The translations under genes were made by a program, and so were the position numbers. Positions 34,855-43,253 of a stretch of DNA of 64,000 nt are shown piece by piece. The notes beneath the pieces were generated by a model. It made no database searches and had not been told where the DNA came from. It was given only the letters and a program-made list of their open reading frames with translations. Position 1 is the stretch's first letter. Each line of letters opens with the position of its first letter. The DNA is from Candidatus Poribacteria bacterium (GTDB taxonomy: Bacteria; Poribacteria; WGA-4E; WGA-3G), in NCBI GenBank assembly GCA_022826805.1, contig JAJDUH010000045.1, forward strand, positions 242,882 through 306,881. Reading direction: 5' to 3'.

Positions 34855-35688
34855 ATGGCAAAGATTGTAAAATTTATAGATATCCCTTTAAACGAATTAG
34901 AAATTGGTAAGTCTCAGGTTCGTCTGAGCGATGTTGGAAAAGGTATTGACGAATTAGCAGATAGCATCAGCAAAGTGGGGCTCCTGGAACCTATAGTGGT
35001 CGCTCCACAGGGCCCCAATGGAAAATACGAAATTATACTCGGTCAAAGACGTTTTTTAGCTCACCAAGAGATCGGTCTTAAGACTATTAAAGCAGGTATA
35101 CTTAGTGATCATGTGACGGAAATCGAAGCGAAAGTATTATCGGTAACTGAAAATCTTATGCGCCGGGACTTGAATCGGAAAGATTTGATTGACGTATGCC
35201 CATACCTCTACAAGCAATACGGCACAATGAGGGATGTTGCAACTGAAACCGGACTTCCGTATAATAAGGTAACGGAGTATGTTAAATACGATAGACTAAT
35301 ACCTGAACTTAAGCAGTTAGTTGATAATTCAGAAGTTGATCTGAAGGCTGCACTTCGGGCACAAGATGCTTCCTCTGCTAGTGGAGTTCCTGATCCTCAG
35401 GAAACTGCTAAATTGGCTAAAGGACTGTCTAAAATGAGTTCCGCACAGCAAAAAAAAGTTCAAAAAGAATTAGAGGAAGATCCCACGGAGTCTGTAGATA
35501 CAGTAATAAATCGGGCAAAAGGCAGTGGAAAAGTATTACAAATAGTTGTAACTCTTGGACAACAAGCCCATACTTGTCTGCAAAGCTTTGCAAATGACGA
35601 AGGCACTGTTTTAGATGACGCTGCTGCCCAATTGATCGAAGAAGGCTTAATAAGCAAAGGCTACGATACAGATGGAGGTATAGAATGA
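34855..35688 (+). CDS. ParB-family CTPase-like DNA-binding protein
   Basis: 277 residues. The N-terminal ParB domain has the phosphate-binding motif GQRRFLAHQEIG and ENLMRRDLN, matching ParB boxes G-x-R-R and E-N-x-x-R. A helix-turn-helix follows (TMRDVATETGLPYNKVTEYVKY). The C-terminus (VLDDAAAQLIEEGLI) could dimerise. Chromosomal ParB loads at parS and slides; here no parA or origin is nearby, so it more likely marks or scans DNA for the island. It overlaps the next gene by four bases (ATGA). Confidence 0.8.
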   Translation: MAKIVKFIDIPLNELEIGKSQVRLSDVGKGIDELADSISKVGLLEPIVVAPQGPNGKYEIILGQRRFLAHQEIGLKTIKAGILSDHVTEIEAKVLSVTENLMRRDLNRKDLIDVCPYLYKQYGTMRDVATETGLPYNKVTEYVKYDRLIPELKQLVDNSEVDLKAALRAQDASSASGVPDPQETAKLAKGLSKMSSAQQKKVQKELEEDPTESVDTVINRAKGSGKVLQIVVTLGQQAHTCLQSFANDEGTVLDDAAAQLIEEGLISKGYDTDGGIE

Positions 35689-36395
35689 AAGGCTTATTGC
35701 CAGATCAAATAAGTCAGCTGATCCTTTCTGTGGGAACACATAAATCTAATCGTCCACTTTCCCCTATAGAAGTTGCAGAATATATGCAAAGTGCTTTGGA
35801 TGCTGGAGAAAAAAGAACTGATATTGCTGAAAAACTTTATCTTGAAGATTCATCAATCATTGGGCATTTTTTACGTCTTCTTTCTTTACCGCCTCAAGTC
35901 CAACAACTTATTGGATGGGGTGCAGCCCCGACTACAATCTCATTTTCCGCCGCTGCGGGAATTGCCAGACTGAATTCTGGTATAGAACAAATTGTTTTAG
36001 CGAAAGCAGCATTAGAAAATAAGTTTAACAAATCTGAGATTGTTCAAGTAGTTCAAATTAGGCAGCGCTCAGACAACTCAATTGAAAGTTGTATCAAATC
36101 AGTTATAGACCAACGGCCAGTTGTCGAACGCAGGCATGTGATAATCGGTCAGCTGACATCAGAAGGTTTGAAAGATAAAGTCAAGCATCTTACTCAACTG
36201 GAACGCAGTACCCTATTGCAATCAGTACTAGGGCAGCATGTGCCTGATATTCCACATTTAGGAGCTAAGCTTGGTGATGAGTACTTTCTTCTTGTAGGCG
36301 ATGAGTACTTTCATGCAGCAATAATGGCACTTCCGCAAGGATTTGAAAATTCAATAACGGAATACCTGATTGAAGAATTAAGCAATAAAGGTTAA
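35685..36395 (+). CDS. ParB-like HTH protein lacking the N-terminal CTPase domain
   Basis: 236 residues. Residues about 25-95 (LSPIEVAEYMQSALDAGEKRTDIAEKL, then SLPPQVQQLIGWG) match the ParB/KorB helix-turn-helix region, while the GxRR nucleotide motif is missing. The C-terminal half is not recognised. The four-base overlap with the full ParB gene suggests fixed stoichiometry, so the two may form a hetero-oligomer. Confidence 0.55.
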   Translation: MKGLLPDQISQLILSVGTHKSNRPLSPIEVAEYMQSALDAGEKRTDIAEKLYLEDSSIIGHFLRLLSLPPQVQQLIGWGAAPTTISFSAAAGIARLNSGIEQIVLAKAALENKFNKSEIVQVVQIRQRSDNSIESCIKSVIDQRPVVERRHVIIGQLTSEGLKDKVKHLTQLERSTLLQSVLGQHVPDIPHLGAKLGDEYFLLVGDEYFHAAIMALPQGFENSITEYLIEELSNKG

Positions 36396-36400
36396 GCTAA

Positions 36401-37423
36401 ATGCAAATTGACGTTCTAGGTTCCGGCGCGGTTCAACTTGGTAATGTAATAAGTTGTGACGGCTTCATTTATGGATGCCCGATTCGGGTACAAACTCACG
36501 TCCACGAAGACCATATGGACGGATTCGATAGCAGCAAGGGATATCAACGTATTATTGTAACTCGCCCAACCTTTGATTTATTATTAGCTTATGGAAATAA
36601 TGCTGATATACCGTACCGTGAGAATATAGAAGTTGCATCACTAGGACACCCAATTTCAATGGAGAGCTGCCAGATAGTTCTGTTAGACAACGGACATATG
36701 CTAGGATCCGTCCAAGTTGAAGTAATATTGTCCAATGGCTTACGATGTGGATATTCTGGGGATTTTGCTTGGCCTCTCAAAAGAGTAATAGAAGTTGAGG
36801 AATTAGTGTTGGATAGCACATATGGATCACCAGACTCAGTACGCAAATTTACTCAAGAGGAAGCAAATAATAGGTTTGTAGATTTGGTTGCAGAAAAAAT
36901 TAAAGCCGGTCCAGTTTTAATTTCTTCACATCGCGGAACTTTGCAGCGTGCAATCTCCTGTTTAGATGGTGCAATCAAAAATCCCATTATCGCGAGTCCA
37001 AGATTGTGTAATGAATTAGAAGTGTACCGGCGGCATGGATACAGTTTTGCAGAAGTCCTTAACACAAGTACACAAAAGGGAAAACTTGCACTTAATGAGA
37101 GTAGATATATTCGCCTTTACGGAACTCGAGATCGACGACCAACAGATCCCGGCGAAGCCACTTCAATCGCGCTGAACGCAGTCATGGGCCGTCTAGATCA
37201 TCCTGTAGTAGAATACTCAGAAAAGGCCTTTCGTGTTGCCCTTTCCGACCATGCGGACTATGAAGAAACCCTCGAATATGTACGTGCCACAGGGGCAAAA
37301 AAGGTAATGACAGACACAACCCGCGGTGGCCATGGTGTAGAACTTGCCCAAGCATTAAAACGAGAATTAGGGATCGATGCTCAACCTTCTAACAATCAAT
37401 ATGTGAGAGAATGGGGGAGATAA
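36401..37423 (+). CDS. Metallo-beta-lactamase/beta-CASP nuclease-like protein
   Basis: 340 residues. Metal ligands are T-H33-V-H35-E-D37-H38, H99 in NGHMLG, D121 in YSGDF and a late H284 in LSDHADYEE. The order and the DSTYG segment match the beta-CASP branch (RNase J, CPSF73, SNM1/Artemis, archaeal exonucleases). These are nucleases acting on RNA or DNA. It is five bases after the ParB-like gene and ends the plus-strand set. A DNA-processing role is inferred from its neighbours. Confidence 0.8.
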   Translation: MQIDVLGSGAVQLGNVISCDGFIYGCPIRVQTHVHEDHMDGFDSSKGYQRIIVTRPTFDLLLAYGNNADIPYRENIEVASLGHPISMESCQIVLLDNGHMLGSVQVEVILSNGLRCGYSGDFAWPLKRVIEVEELVLDSTYGSPDSVRKFTQEEANNRFVDLVAEKIKAGPVLISSHRGTLQRAISCLDGAIKNPIIASPRLCNELEVYRRHGYSFAEVLNTSTQKGKLALNESRYIRLYGTRDRRPTDPGEATSIALNAVMGRLDHPVVEYSEKAFRVALSDHADYEETLEYVRATGAKKVMTDTTRGGHGVELAQALKRELGIDAQPSNNQYVREWGR

Positions 37424-37461
37424 ATTAGGAACGCTCGACAACTCTTACATAATAACAGAAT

Positions 37462-37495
37462 TATGCCCTGGGTTGGCTTACTGGGGAAGGGCATA
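37462..37495. terminator. Hairpin between convergent MBL and dndE genes
   Basis: TATGCCC (37462-37468) pairs with GGGCATA (37489-37495) across a 20-base loop. It lies between two converging operons where a two-way terminator is expected. Confidence 0.4.
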
Positions 37496-37517
37496 CCGAA
37501 CGATCTGACGAAATGTT

Positions 37518-37880
37518 TCAAGGCAAAAGATTTGCCAAATCTTCTAATCCTTTCACTCGACCGTAAAGAATCCTTACTCCCCGATTCAGATGTGCCCGAA
37601 AGTATTTGACAAGCACTTCATTACTTTCTCCTATCTCGTTCACTGCACCTCGTTCTTCTAAAAGTGCCACAATCAGCGGATCCCACTCCCCCATCAGTGT
37701 GAATCGGTTAAACTCAGATCCATCTGTTGCATCTGCCCCAAGTTCCGGTTCGTTAGGTTCAGCAAGTGAGAGCATTAGCCCGATTCTACTCAAAACATTG
37801 GGGAGCAACCCTGTACGCCCTTTCAACATGCTCAATTTATTGCGAGAATCCTCGGAGATGTGAATTCGATTTAACTGCAT
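37518..37880 (-). CDS. dndE: DNA phosphorothioation protein DndE
   Basis: 120 residues. The start NRIHISEDSRNKLSMLKGRTGLLPNVLSRIGLMLSL and the later FRAHLNRGVRILYGRV are DndE features. DndE binds nicked DNA and is required for sulfur insertion with DndC and DndD. It ends the dndC-dndD-dndE operon, six bases after dndD. Confidence 0.85.
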   Translation of the reverse strand: MQLNRIHISEDSRNKLSMLKGRTGLLPNVLSRIGLMLSLAEPNEPELGADATDGSEFNRFTLMGEWDPLIVALLEERGAVNEIGESNEVLVKYFRAHLNRGVRILYGRVKGLEDLANLLP

Positions 37881-37886
37881 AGCACA

Positions 37887-39899
37887 TTACCCAAAATAGC
37901 CTTCCTTTATTGTGGTAAGTCCCTCGGCTTGCCGATATGCCAAATGGAAGGTATGCGAAATGTGGGCATCTAACAGCGAACGTAACTCTCCTTCGACTTC
38001 AGTGTCAGTCGAAAGCAGTACAACCTGATGACTGGCATACGGAAAATAGCGTTCAACAAGGAGTTGACGGTGGCTACTATCCAAACGTCCAAGCGGTGTA
38101 TCAAGAATCATTGGAAGTGTCTTGCCAGAGGTCTTCGCCAATGCCCACAAGAGGGCAGTTGTGTATATTTGTTTCTCACCTGCCGATAACTCCTCTTTTA
38201 GCAGGGCGCGATTGTGGGTATCATAGAGCGTCACAGCAAAGGTCTGCAGATCAAGTTCAACGCGTCTAATTCTATCTGGCTTGTGTGAGAGTTGATTGAA
38301 ACCTTCCGCTATAGCATCACCCAATATGGCAATCTTTGCGTCTGTGAGCCGTGCTGTATATGTCGAAAGCACAGACTGAACGTTCTCTACCCGCTTTTGG
38401 CGTTGGAGGTGTTCTTCACCCAGCTGCTGAGCATAACGTAACTTATCCAATTTTCGCTCGGCTACCTCAAGTTGATAGTCCAAATTCTGGATGGATTGTT
38501 CTGTCTCCTGCTCCTGTTCACGGAGTTGACCAAAGGTCTGGTTTAATGCAGACAGTTCCTCAACAAGTGGCTTCAAGATTTCTTCGGCTGGTACTTTCTG
38601 AAGATATTGTTCAACTTTTTGCAGTTCCAATTGTTTTTCTTTTAACACATTATTCAATTTGAGAAACTCTTGAGGGACACTATTGAGACAGGCATCAATC
38701 CACTCTAATAGACGATCACGCTCCGCTGGGGATCGGTCATGAATTTTTCTGAAGTCATGCAATGCCTCTGGACGTTCAAGGTCTGTTTTCAGAAGTGGCG
38801 TGATCTTCGCCTGAACTGCTTCAATTTGAGACATAGACATGGAAGTGTCATCCCAGAACGCCCCAGATGCTAAAGTCTTAAGAATTGTTGTGTTTTGATT
38901 TTTGAGGGCACGATTTCTTGACTCCCACTCCTCGAACTCTATTTCTTTAACAAGCCTCTCTCGTAACGACCTAAGCAGGTCAGGCACAAGTGCAAATGGA
39001 AAAAGTCCTCCACACAGATCGCGGATGTCGTTTTCTAACCCTTCAATATCAGCAAGGAGCTGCCCGTGTTGTAGTTTCAGACTTTCCCGTTTCCCGGCAT
39101 AACCGCCGCCTTCAGCTGCAATGTAGGATTCTTGTCGCTCAATTTGTGTTTCCAGTTTCTCAACTCGAGTATCCAAGGATTCTGCGTCCACATACGCTTC
39201 TCGAAGTTTAGCGTTAAGATCCACAATTTCTAATTCTACCGTTTCAATTTCTATTTGGAGCGGCTCAGGACTGTCGCGTTTGACCAGCCGGTTCGCGTAG
39301 ATACGCAAATCTGATTGTAAGCGTTCTACTAAGTTAAGCCCAAGCAGTGCCTTAATTGACTCTGCAAGATACAGATCGTGGCTGGAGTCGTCCGCCAACT
39401 TTTGGATATCCTCACCATCAAAAAAAAAGAATTGGGACACACCAATCGGGATAAGTTCATCAATGTGATCTTGCCAATGGTCAGCGTCGAATTCGGGGTT
39501 TAGCAAATCGTTTTCAGAAATTGTTAAACCCTCACTAACAGTCCGGTGGTTTAAACCGTCCCGCCGCCATGAGCGTTCAACCTTATATTGCTTTGTGTCT
39601 GCACCGTGTGCATATTCAAATTCAAGCGATACGGCAGCTTGATTTAAAGGTATTACCGAATCGTATCCGCGATGAATCATTGAGGAAAGATAGTCGTAAT
39701 ATTCATTTCGGCTGACTCGGTTGCCGAGTGCGCGTTTACCGTATAGACAGAGCCGGACTGCGTCTAACAGCGTCGTTTTCCCAGCACCATTCATCCCGCC
39801 GATGAGGATTATAGGACCTTTCCCGTTCGGCGTGAGGTGAATCGTTTGAGTGCCACGGAACAAACCTACATTGTTAAGGGTGAGTTTGTGGAGGATCAT
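37887..39899 (-). CDS. dndD: DNA phosphorothioation ATPase DndD
   Basis: 670 residues, SMC/Rad50-like. Walker A GGMNGAGKTT is at residues 34-43. A FFFFDGEDI segment follows, then long coiled-coil arms (about 195-520). The ABC signature LSAGEKQ and Walker B MILDTPLGRLD lie near the C-terminus. The family couples ATP use and DNA opening to sulfur transfer. Its ATG overlaps the stop of dndC (ATGA). Confidence 0.92.
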   Translation of the reverse strand: MILHKLTLNNVGLFRGTQTIHLTPNGKGPIILIGGMNGAGKTTLLDAVRLCLYGKRALGNRVSRNEYYDYLSSMIHRGYDSVIPLNQAAVSLEFEYAHGADTKQYKVERSWRRDGLNHRTVSEGLTISENDLLNPEFDADHWQDHIDELIPIGVSQFFFFDGEDIQKLADDSSHDLYLAESIKALLGLNLVERLQSDLRIYANRLVKRDSPEPLQIEIETVELEIVDLNAKLREAYVDAESLDTRVEKLETQIERQESYIAAEGGGYAGKRESLKLQHGQLLADIEGLENDIRDLCGGLFPFALVPDLLRSLRERLVKEIEFEEWESRNRALKNQNTTILKTLASGAFWDDTSMSMSQIEAVQAKITPLLKTDLERPEALHDFRKIHDRSPAERDRLLEWIDACLNSVPQEFLKLNNVLKEKQLELQKVEQYLQKVPAEEILKPLVEELSALNQTFGQLREQEQETEQSIQNLDYQLEVAERKLDKLRYAQQLGEEHLQRQKRVENVQSVLSTYTARLTDAKIAILGDAIAEGFNQLSHKPDRIRRVELDLQTFAVTLYDTHNRALLKEELSAGEKQIYTTALLWALAKTSGKTLPMILDTPLGRLDSSHRQLLVERYFPYASHQVVLLSTDTEVEGELRSLLDAHISHTFHLAYRQAEGLTTIKEGYFG

Positions 39900-41305
39900 T
39901 GTTGGAAATCACCGTCATCTAAACTGGCACGGACTTCTTCTTCTGAACGCCAATCCTCATGGAAAATTTCGTCGATTCGAGATTGTATGCCTGCGCGCCG
40001 ACTCATGCCATCCATTTGCCGTTCTGTGTCAAGAAGTTTTGCAACAAGGGTAACAGGGATATCCTTTTCATCACAGACCGCTGCTAAGATCTCTTTATCC
40101 TTCTCAGTAAAAGAGATGGTATCATCAACGATCCAATCGCGGTCTCCGACAATCTTTGTGTAAATCTCTGGGACAGCGTCTTCCCAATCTTGACGTTCAA
40201 TCCGCCAAATTTTACGAATTTGCTCGAGTTCGTCGTCTGTAATGAGTTTGATATCTGGATCAGGTCCGTCTTCACGAACTTGCTGTTGGGTAGTGAGAAG
40301 CCTTGTTAAAAGTTTCTTGCAAAAGTCCAGTGTATAGGGGCCGTGGACGAGTTTATTATTGAGGATAGTAACCTGTCCGTTCCGGCGACGGTGTTCACGG
40401 ATTTCAGGTTTCTTCTTAGGATCTTGGGTCTCGGCAAGAAAGTCACGGAATTCGAGCAGCGGTAGCATCCAATCTTCCCCGCTATCAATCAGACCTTCCA
40501 TCGCTTTGTCTTTTGTTACAACGGTACAGGTCCAGCAACCAAAGCGACTGTTTCCACAAGATGGAGTTGTCTCGTCGACCACCAGTGGACACTCACCTTC
40601 TGCGCTCGTGTTCCGATAGAGTGTCACCAACTGTCGATTATCACCACCCCACGGAGATGGATTGGATAACAGATACATCCAGACATCTTCCATTGTAAAA
40701 TCGACTACAGGTGTATAAACAAAGGCATTAGGAAGCGTTGTGTGTCGCGAGAGAAGTGAATCTTTCATGCGATGCAAACTCAAGACCTGATCCCGCGTCG
40801 CGCTTTCTCCCTTGCGAACCCCCAGAACCATTATAACTTCACCGTGTTCAGAGGCTTTGTCCAAGATGAAACGATTCGCCGGTTGAATTTTCATTCGATC
40901 GGTGCACCAACGGAAGCGGCTGTAGGGCGCGGGGTATCCTTTGCCAATGAGATTAACCCAAAAGGTGTCCTCAGTCTTTGGACGGACGAGAGCGGTTTGA
41001 AACGGCATTTCCTGTTCGCGTGCGACCTTTTCGATTCGTTCCAAAGTACCAGTAATATAACTAACAATTACCGGGGTCTCGACGAGCGTGTCGGATGAAA
41101 TTACATAAACGGGATATTTGCGTTGTTCGGGTTCTAACTCAGCAAGGGCATACCAGATGAGCTGGAGTGCTGTCGTTGAATCCTTCCCTCCGCTGTAACC
41201 AATAACCCAAGGGCGAGCGTTCTCAAGATAGACCTCTTGAATTTCGCGATGGATATCGTCTGGGGTCCGCGAATTGAAGATGCTGTAGGCAGTCTCGCCT
41301 ACCAT
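39896..41305 (-). CDS. dndC: DNA phosphorothioation sulfurtransferase DndC
   Basis: 469 residues of the PAPS-reductase/PP-loop ATPase family. The PP-loop is S38-G-G-K-D-S-T. Cysteines C134 (RWCTDRMK), C250, C257 and C260 (CGNSRFGCWTC) are placed to hold the iron-sulfur cluster. It adenylates the DNA backbone and passes sulfur into it, receiving sulfur from a cysteine desulfurase (DndA or a housekeeping IscS); no such gene is in this window. It is first of the operon and has a palindrome in its promoter region. Confidence 0.93.
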   Translation of the reverse strand: MVGETAYSIFNSRTPDDIHREIQEVYLENARPWVIGYSGGKDSTTALQLIWYALAELEPEQRKYPVYVISSDTLVETPVIVSYITGTLERIEKVAREQEMPFQTALVRPKTEDTFWVNLIGKGYPAPYSRFRWCTDRMKIQPANRFILDKASEHGEVIMVLGVRKGESATRDQVLSLHRMKDSLLSRHTTLPNAFVYTPVVDFTMEDVWMYLLSNPSPWGGDNRQLVTLYRNTSAEGECPLVVDETTPSCGNSRFGCWTCTVVTKDKAMEGLIDSGEDWMLPLLEFRDFLAETQDPKKKPEIREHRRRNGQVTILNNKLVHGPYTLDFCKKLLTRLLTTQQQVREDGPDPDIKLITDDELEQIRKIWRIERQDWEDAVPEIYTKIVGDRDWIVDDTISFTEKDKEILAAVCDEKDIPVTLVAKLLDTERQMDGMSRRAGIQSRIDEIFHEDWRSEEEVRASLDDGDFQQ

Positions 41306-41429
41306 GAGCCTTTTCCCTCCTTTTGTTTCGATTCCATACTGGTACGATTAAATGCGGTCCATACTCTGATACATGGAAAAAATGTGCTTCGGAAAGTAAA
41401 ACGCCTATTTTTTATTCTTAGGTACAAAA

Positions 41430-41453
41430 AGTATATCACAAATCTGATTTGTG
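41430..41453 (-). promoter_or_regulatory. Candidate dndC operator and -10 box
   Basis: CACAAATC-T-GATTTGTG (41437-41453) is a perfect 17-bp palindrome. On the minus strand it is directly followed by TATACT (41435-41430), a good -10 box, so a bound dimer would cover the -35/-10 spacer. No clear -35 is visible, which suits a regulated promoter. The start would lie near 41423, leaving a leader of about 118 bases to dndC. Confidence 0.5.
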
Positions 41454-41621
41454 TTGCACATTTTTTTCGGGATACTAAAAATAAAAAATGCAGATCGCCA
41501 AAATAGACAAATTGTGCCTATCGCTATAGACCTATGGTAGGTCCAAGAAAAAGCAGCATGTGGAGAACATAGCAAGGTTGGATGAAATGAAAATAAACAG
41601 GGCAATTCCATAGCGATGCCC

Positions 41622-41650
41622 GGTGCGGTTAGGAAACCGCACCTACCATT
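41622..41650 (+). repeat. REP-like palindrome GGTGCGGTT/AACCGCACC
   Basis: Nine-base perfect arms around AGGA, followed by TACCATTG. Same family as the copies at 42131 and 23157. Confidence 0.6.
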
Positions 41651-41723
41651 GTTAGGATAAAGGGAGAGAAGACAAACATAGATTGATCTATTTATATCTT
41701 CCCGAATTTCACTATAAACGCTT

Positions 41724-42032
41724 CTAACCGAGCTCCCTGAAAGGGGTCGGTGTAATCTTAATCTCTTCAGCAAGGGCGTGTTGGTCAAAAACAATCGTCC
41801 AATTATTTTTGAAAGCGAAATGGTGTGTCCCTTTGGGCAGTAAATTAGGTTTTCTACTAACTGCGAAAATTGCTATTCGTGCGGAATCAACGAAGTAGCA
41901 ATTGTCGAAGTTATCATAGAATGCTCCGTCACCACCGGTATAAAAATAGGCGTAAGGTTCGTGTTCTCTAAGATAGCGAGGGTCACCGATGACATAATCG
42001 CCAGGTGGTAATGTAACAGATTCTTTTGGCAT
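41724..42032 (-). CDS. Hypothetical protein with GDPRYL motif
   Basis: 102 residues. It contains PPGDYVIGDPRYL, which recalls the YxIGDPCY motif of small phage-encoded proteins, and FYDNFDNCYFVDSARIAIFAV. I do not recognise the function. No signal peptide. AAAAGGAGC precedes the ATG. It lies just outside the dnd island. Confidence 0.6.
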   Translation of the reverse strand: MPKESVTLPPGDYVIGDPRYLREHEPYAYFYTGGDGAFYDNFDNCYFVDSARIAIFAVSRKPNLLPKGTHHFAFKNNWTIVFDQHALAEEIKITPTPFRELG

Positions 42033-42130
42033 GTGAGTTCGCTCCTTTTAAACAAGGTCTTTTTCCATAGACATGGCACTCTGGCGGAGTGTATTTGGAG
42101 AATATTATATATTACAGCAAACAGAGAATC

Positions 42131-42152
42131 GGCGAGGTTAGGAAACCTCGCC
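42131..42152 (+). repeat. REP-like palindrome GGCGAGGTT/AACCTCGCC
   Basis: Nine-base perfect arms around AGGA. It lies beyond the stop of the DUF2188 gene and may serve as its terminator. Confidence 0.6.
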
Positions 42153-42171
42153 AGCGGGAATTCTAATTCTC

Positions 42172-42402
42172 TTATCCTTTAGGTGGATGTGGATCATTGC
42201 CGTGGCTATCAGATCGTTGGATCTTACCATCTTTGCCGTGAATGAGAAATTCTGTTCTCTGATTTCGACTCACTTCTCGTCCGTACTTCTCAGCATCCTT
42301 TTTAGTATCAAAATGCTTCGATGCTTTTGACGCTCCGCCTCTTTTGACATCCCAGCCGCCTCTATCCGAATTGGGGACGACATGGTGTGTTTTGCGTGGC
42401 AT
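42172..42402 (-). CDS. DUF2188-domain protein
   Basis: 76 residues from ATG 42402, which has GAAGGTGA upstream; a longer frame to 42564 overlaps the next gene. The sequence HHVVPNSDRGGWDVKRGGASKASKHFDTKKDA followed by AEKYGREVSRNQRTEFLIHGKDGKIQRSDSHGND is a textbook DUF2188 module. Function unknown; members are small and often sit near stress or defence genes. Confidence 0.8.
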   Translation of the reverse strand: MPRKTHHVVPNSDRGGWDVKRGGASKASKHFDTKKDAEKYGREVSRNQRTEFLIHGKDGKIQRSDSHGNDPHPPKG

Positions 42403-42484
42403 GCTTATCACCTTCTTTGTATGAATTAATATACCAATATTATAATTTGTAAAGTATAAAAAGTCAAGGAGAATTACCGAAAAA

Positions 42485-43126
42485 TCATAGTTTCGTTTCC
42501 AATTCATAGATAATATCATCATGATTGACCGAATCATCAGTCCGGTCAGATTCCGCCATCCCAATCATCTCCTTCAAAATAGCGTCAGCGGCTGCTCTGT
42601 GATTCTGCTTAATGATTTCATGGATACATCCACTCTCCACAAGAGCAATGAAATATTCAAGTGTACCTGAAGCACTGTTTAGGATGTTGGCAGAAATATG
42701 TTGTAGATTCTGATTTTTAATTTTAAAAGGCTCCACTATTTTTAAATAGTTTTGCTCTTTCCGATGGGTCTCTCGACTGGAGCGATGGTTTTGAAGTTTC
42801 CGCAGAAAAGCAACGTGAATCTCAGCACCTTCGAGGTCGTTCAAATACAAGGCGGCTTCAAGGAGGTCAATACCGCGTTTATCTTTAAGGACCTCCTGCC
42901 TCTCATAAGGAATCAATTTTTTCAGTGTTTCCTCGTTCAGAGAATCAATGAGTATCTTGGCAAGACTTAACAACAAACCATCAAAATCCGATTGTTTATC
43001 GGTCTCAGGAATATTCAATGATTGTAAGTGGTGTGCATCAGCAGGGGGTAATGGCAATAACCACTGCCAACCGAGATGTTCTTGACTCGCTTTTTGCAAA
43101 TCGTGATAACGTTTTTTAATACTCAT
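42485..43126 (-). CDS. Hypothetical protein
   Basis: 213 residues from ATG 43126 (MSIKKRYHDLQKASQEHLGW), preceded by AAGGAGG. The longer reading to 43291 runs into the leader of the divergent gene. It is hydrophilic and mainly helical, with a basic region HRSSRETHRKEQNYLKI near the middle. No domain recognised. Confidence 0.6.
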   Translation of the reverse strand: MSIKKRYHDLQKASQEHLGWQWLLPLPPADAHHLQSLNIPETDKQSDFDGLLLSLAKILIDSLNEETLKKLIPYERQEVLKDKRGIDLLEAALYLNDLEGAEIHVAFLRKLQNHRSSRETHRKEQNYLKIVEPFKIKNQNLQHISANILNSASGTLEYFIALVESGCIHEIIKQNHRAAADAILKEMIGMAESDRTDDSVNHDDIIYELETKL

Positions 43127-43253
43127 GATACCCTCCTTTCTGCCCTCGCATGGAATAGGTGTATTGAAGTATATCACATTTTTCGGTTGCATTGCAAAAC
43201 GATTTCGACTAAACTCGTTTAGCAATTCTATCCTGTTACGAGGAGATAATAAC

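Larger units (their letters stand above)
41306..41723. other. Intergenic region upstream of dndC
   Basis: 418 bases with no convincing gene. It holds the candidate dndC promoter/operator (41430-41453) and a REP-like palindrome at 41622-41643. A short frame here and its shadows show no protein-like features. Confidence 0.5.

Noticed and set aside
34855..35688. Plasmid or chromosome partition locus
   Set aside because: No ParA ATPase, parS cluster, replication gene or origin features are present around the ParB gene.
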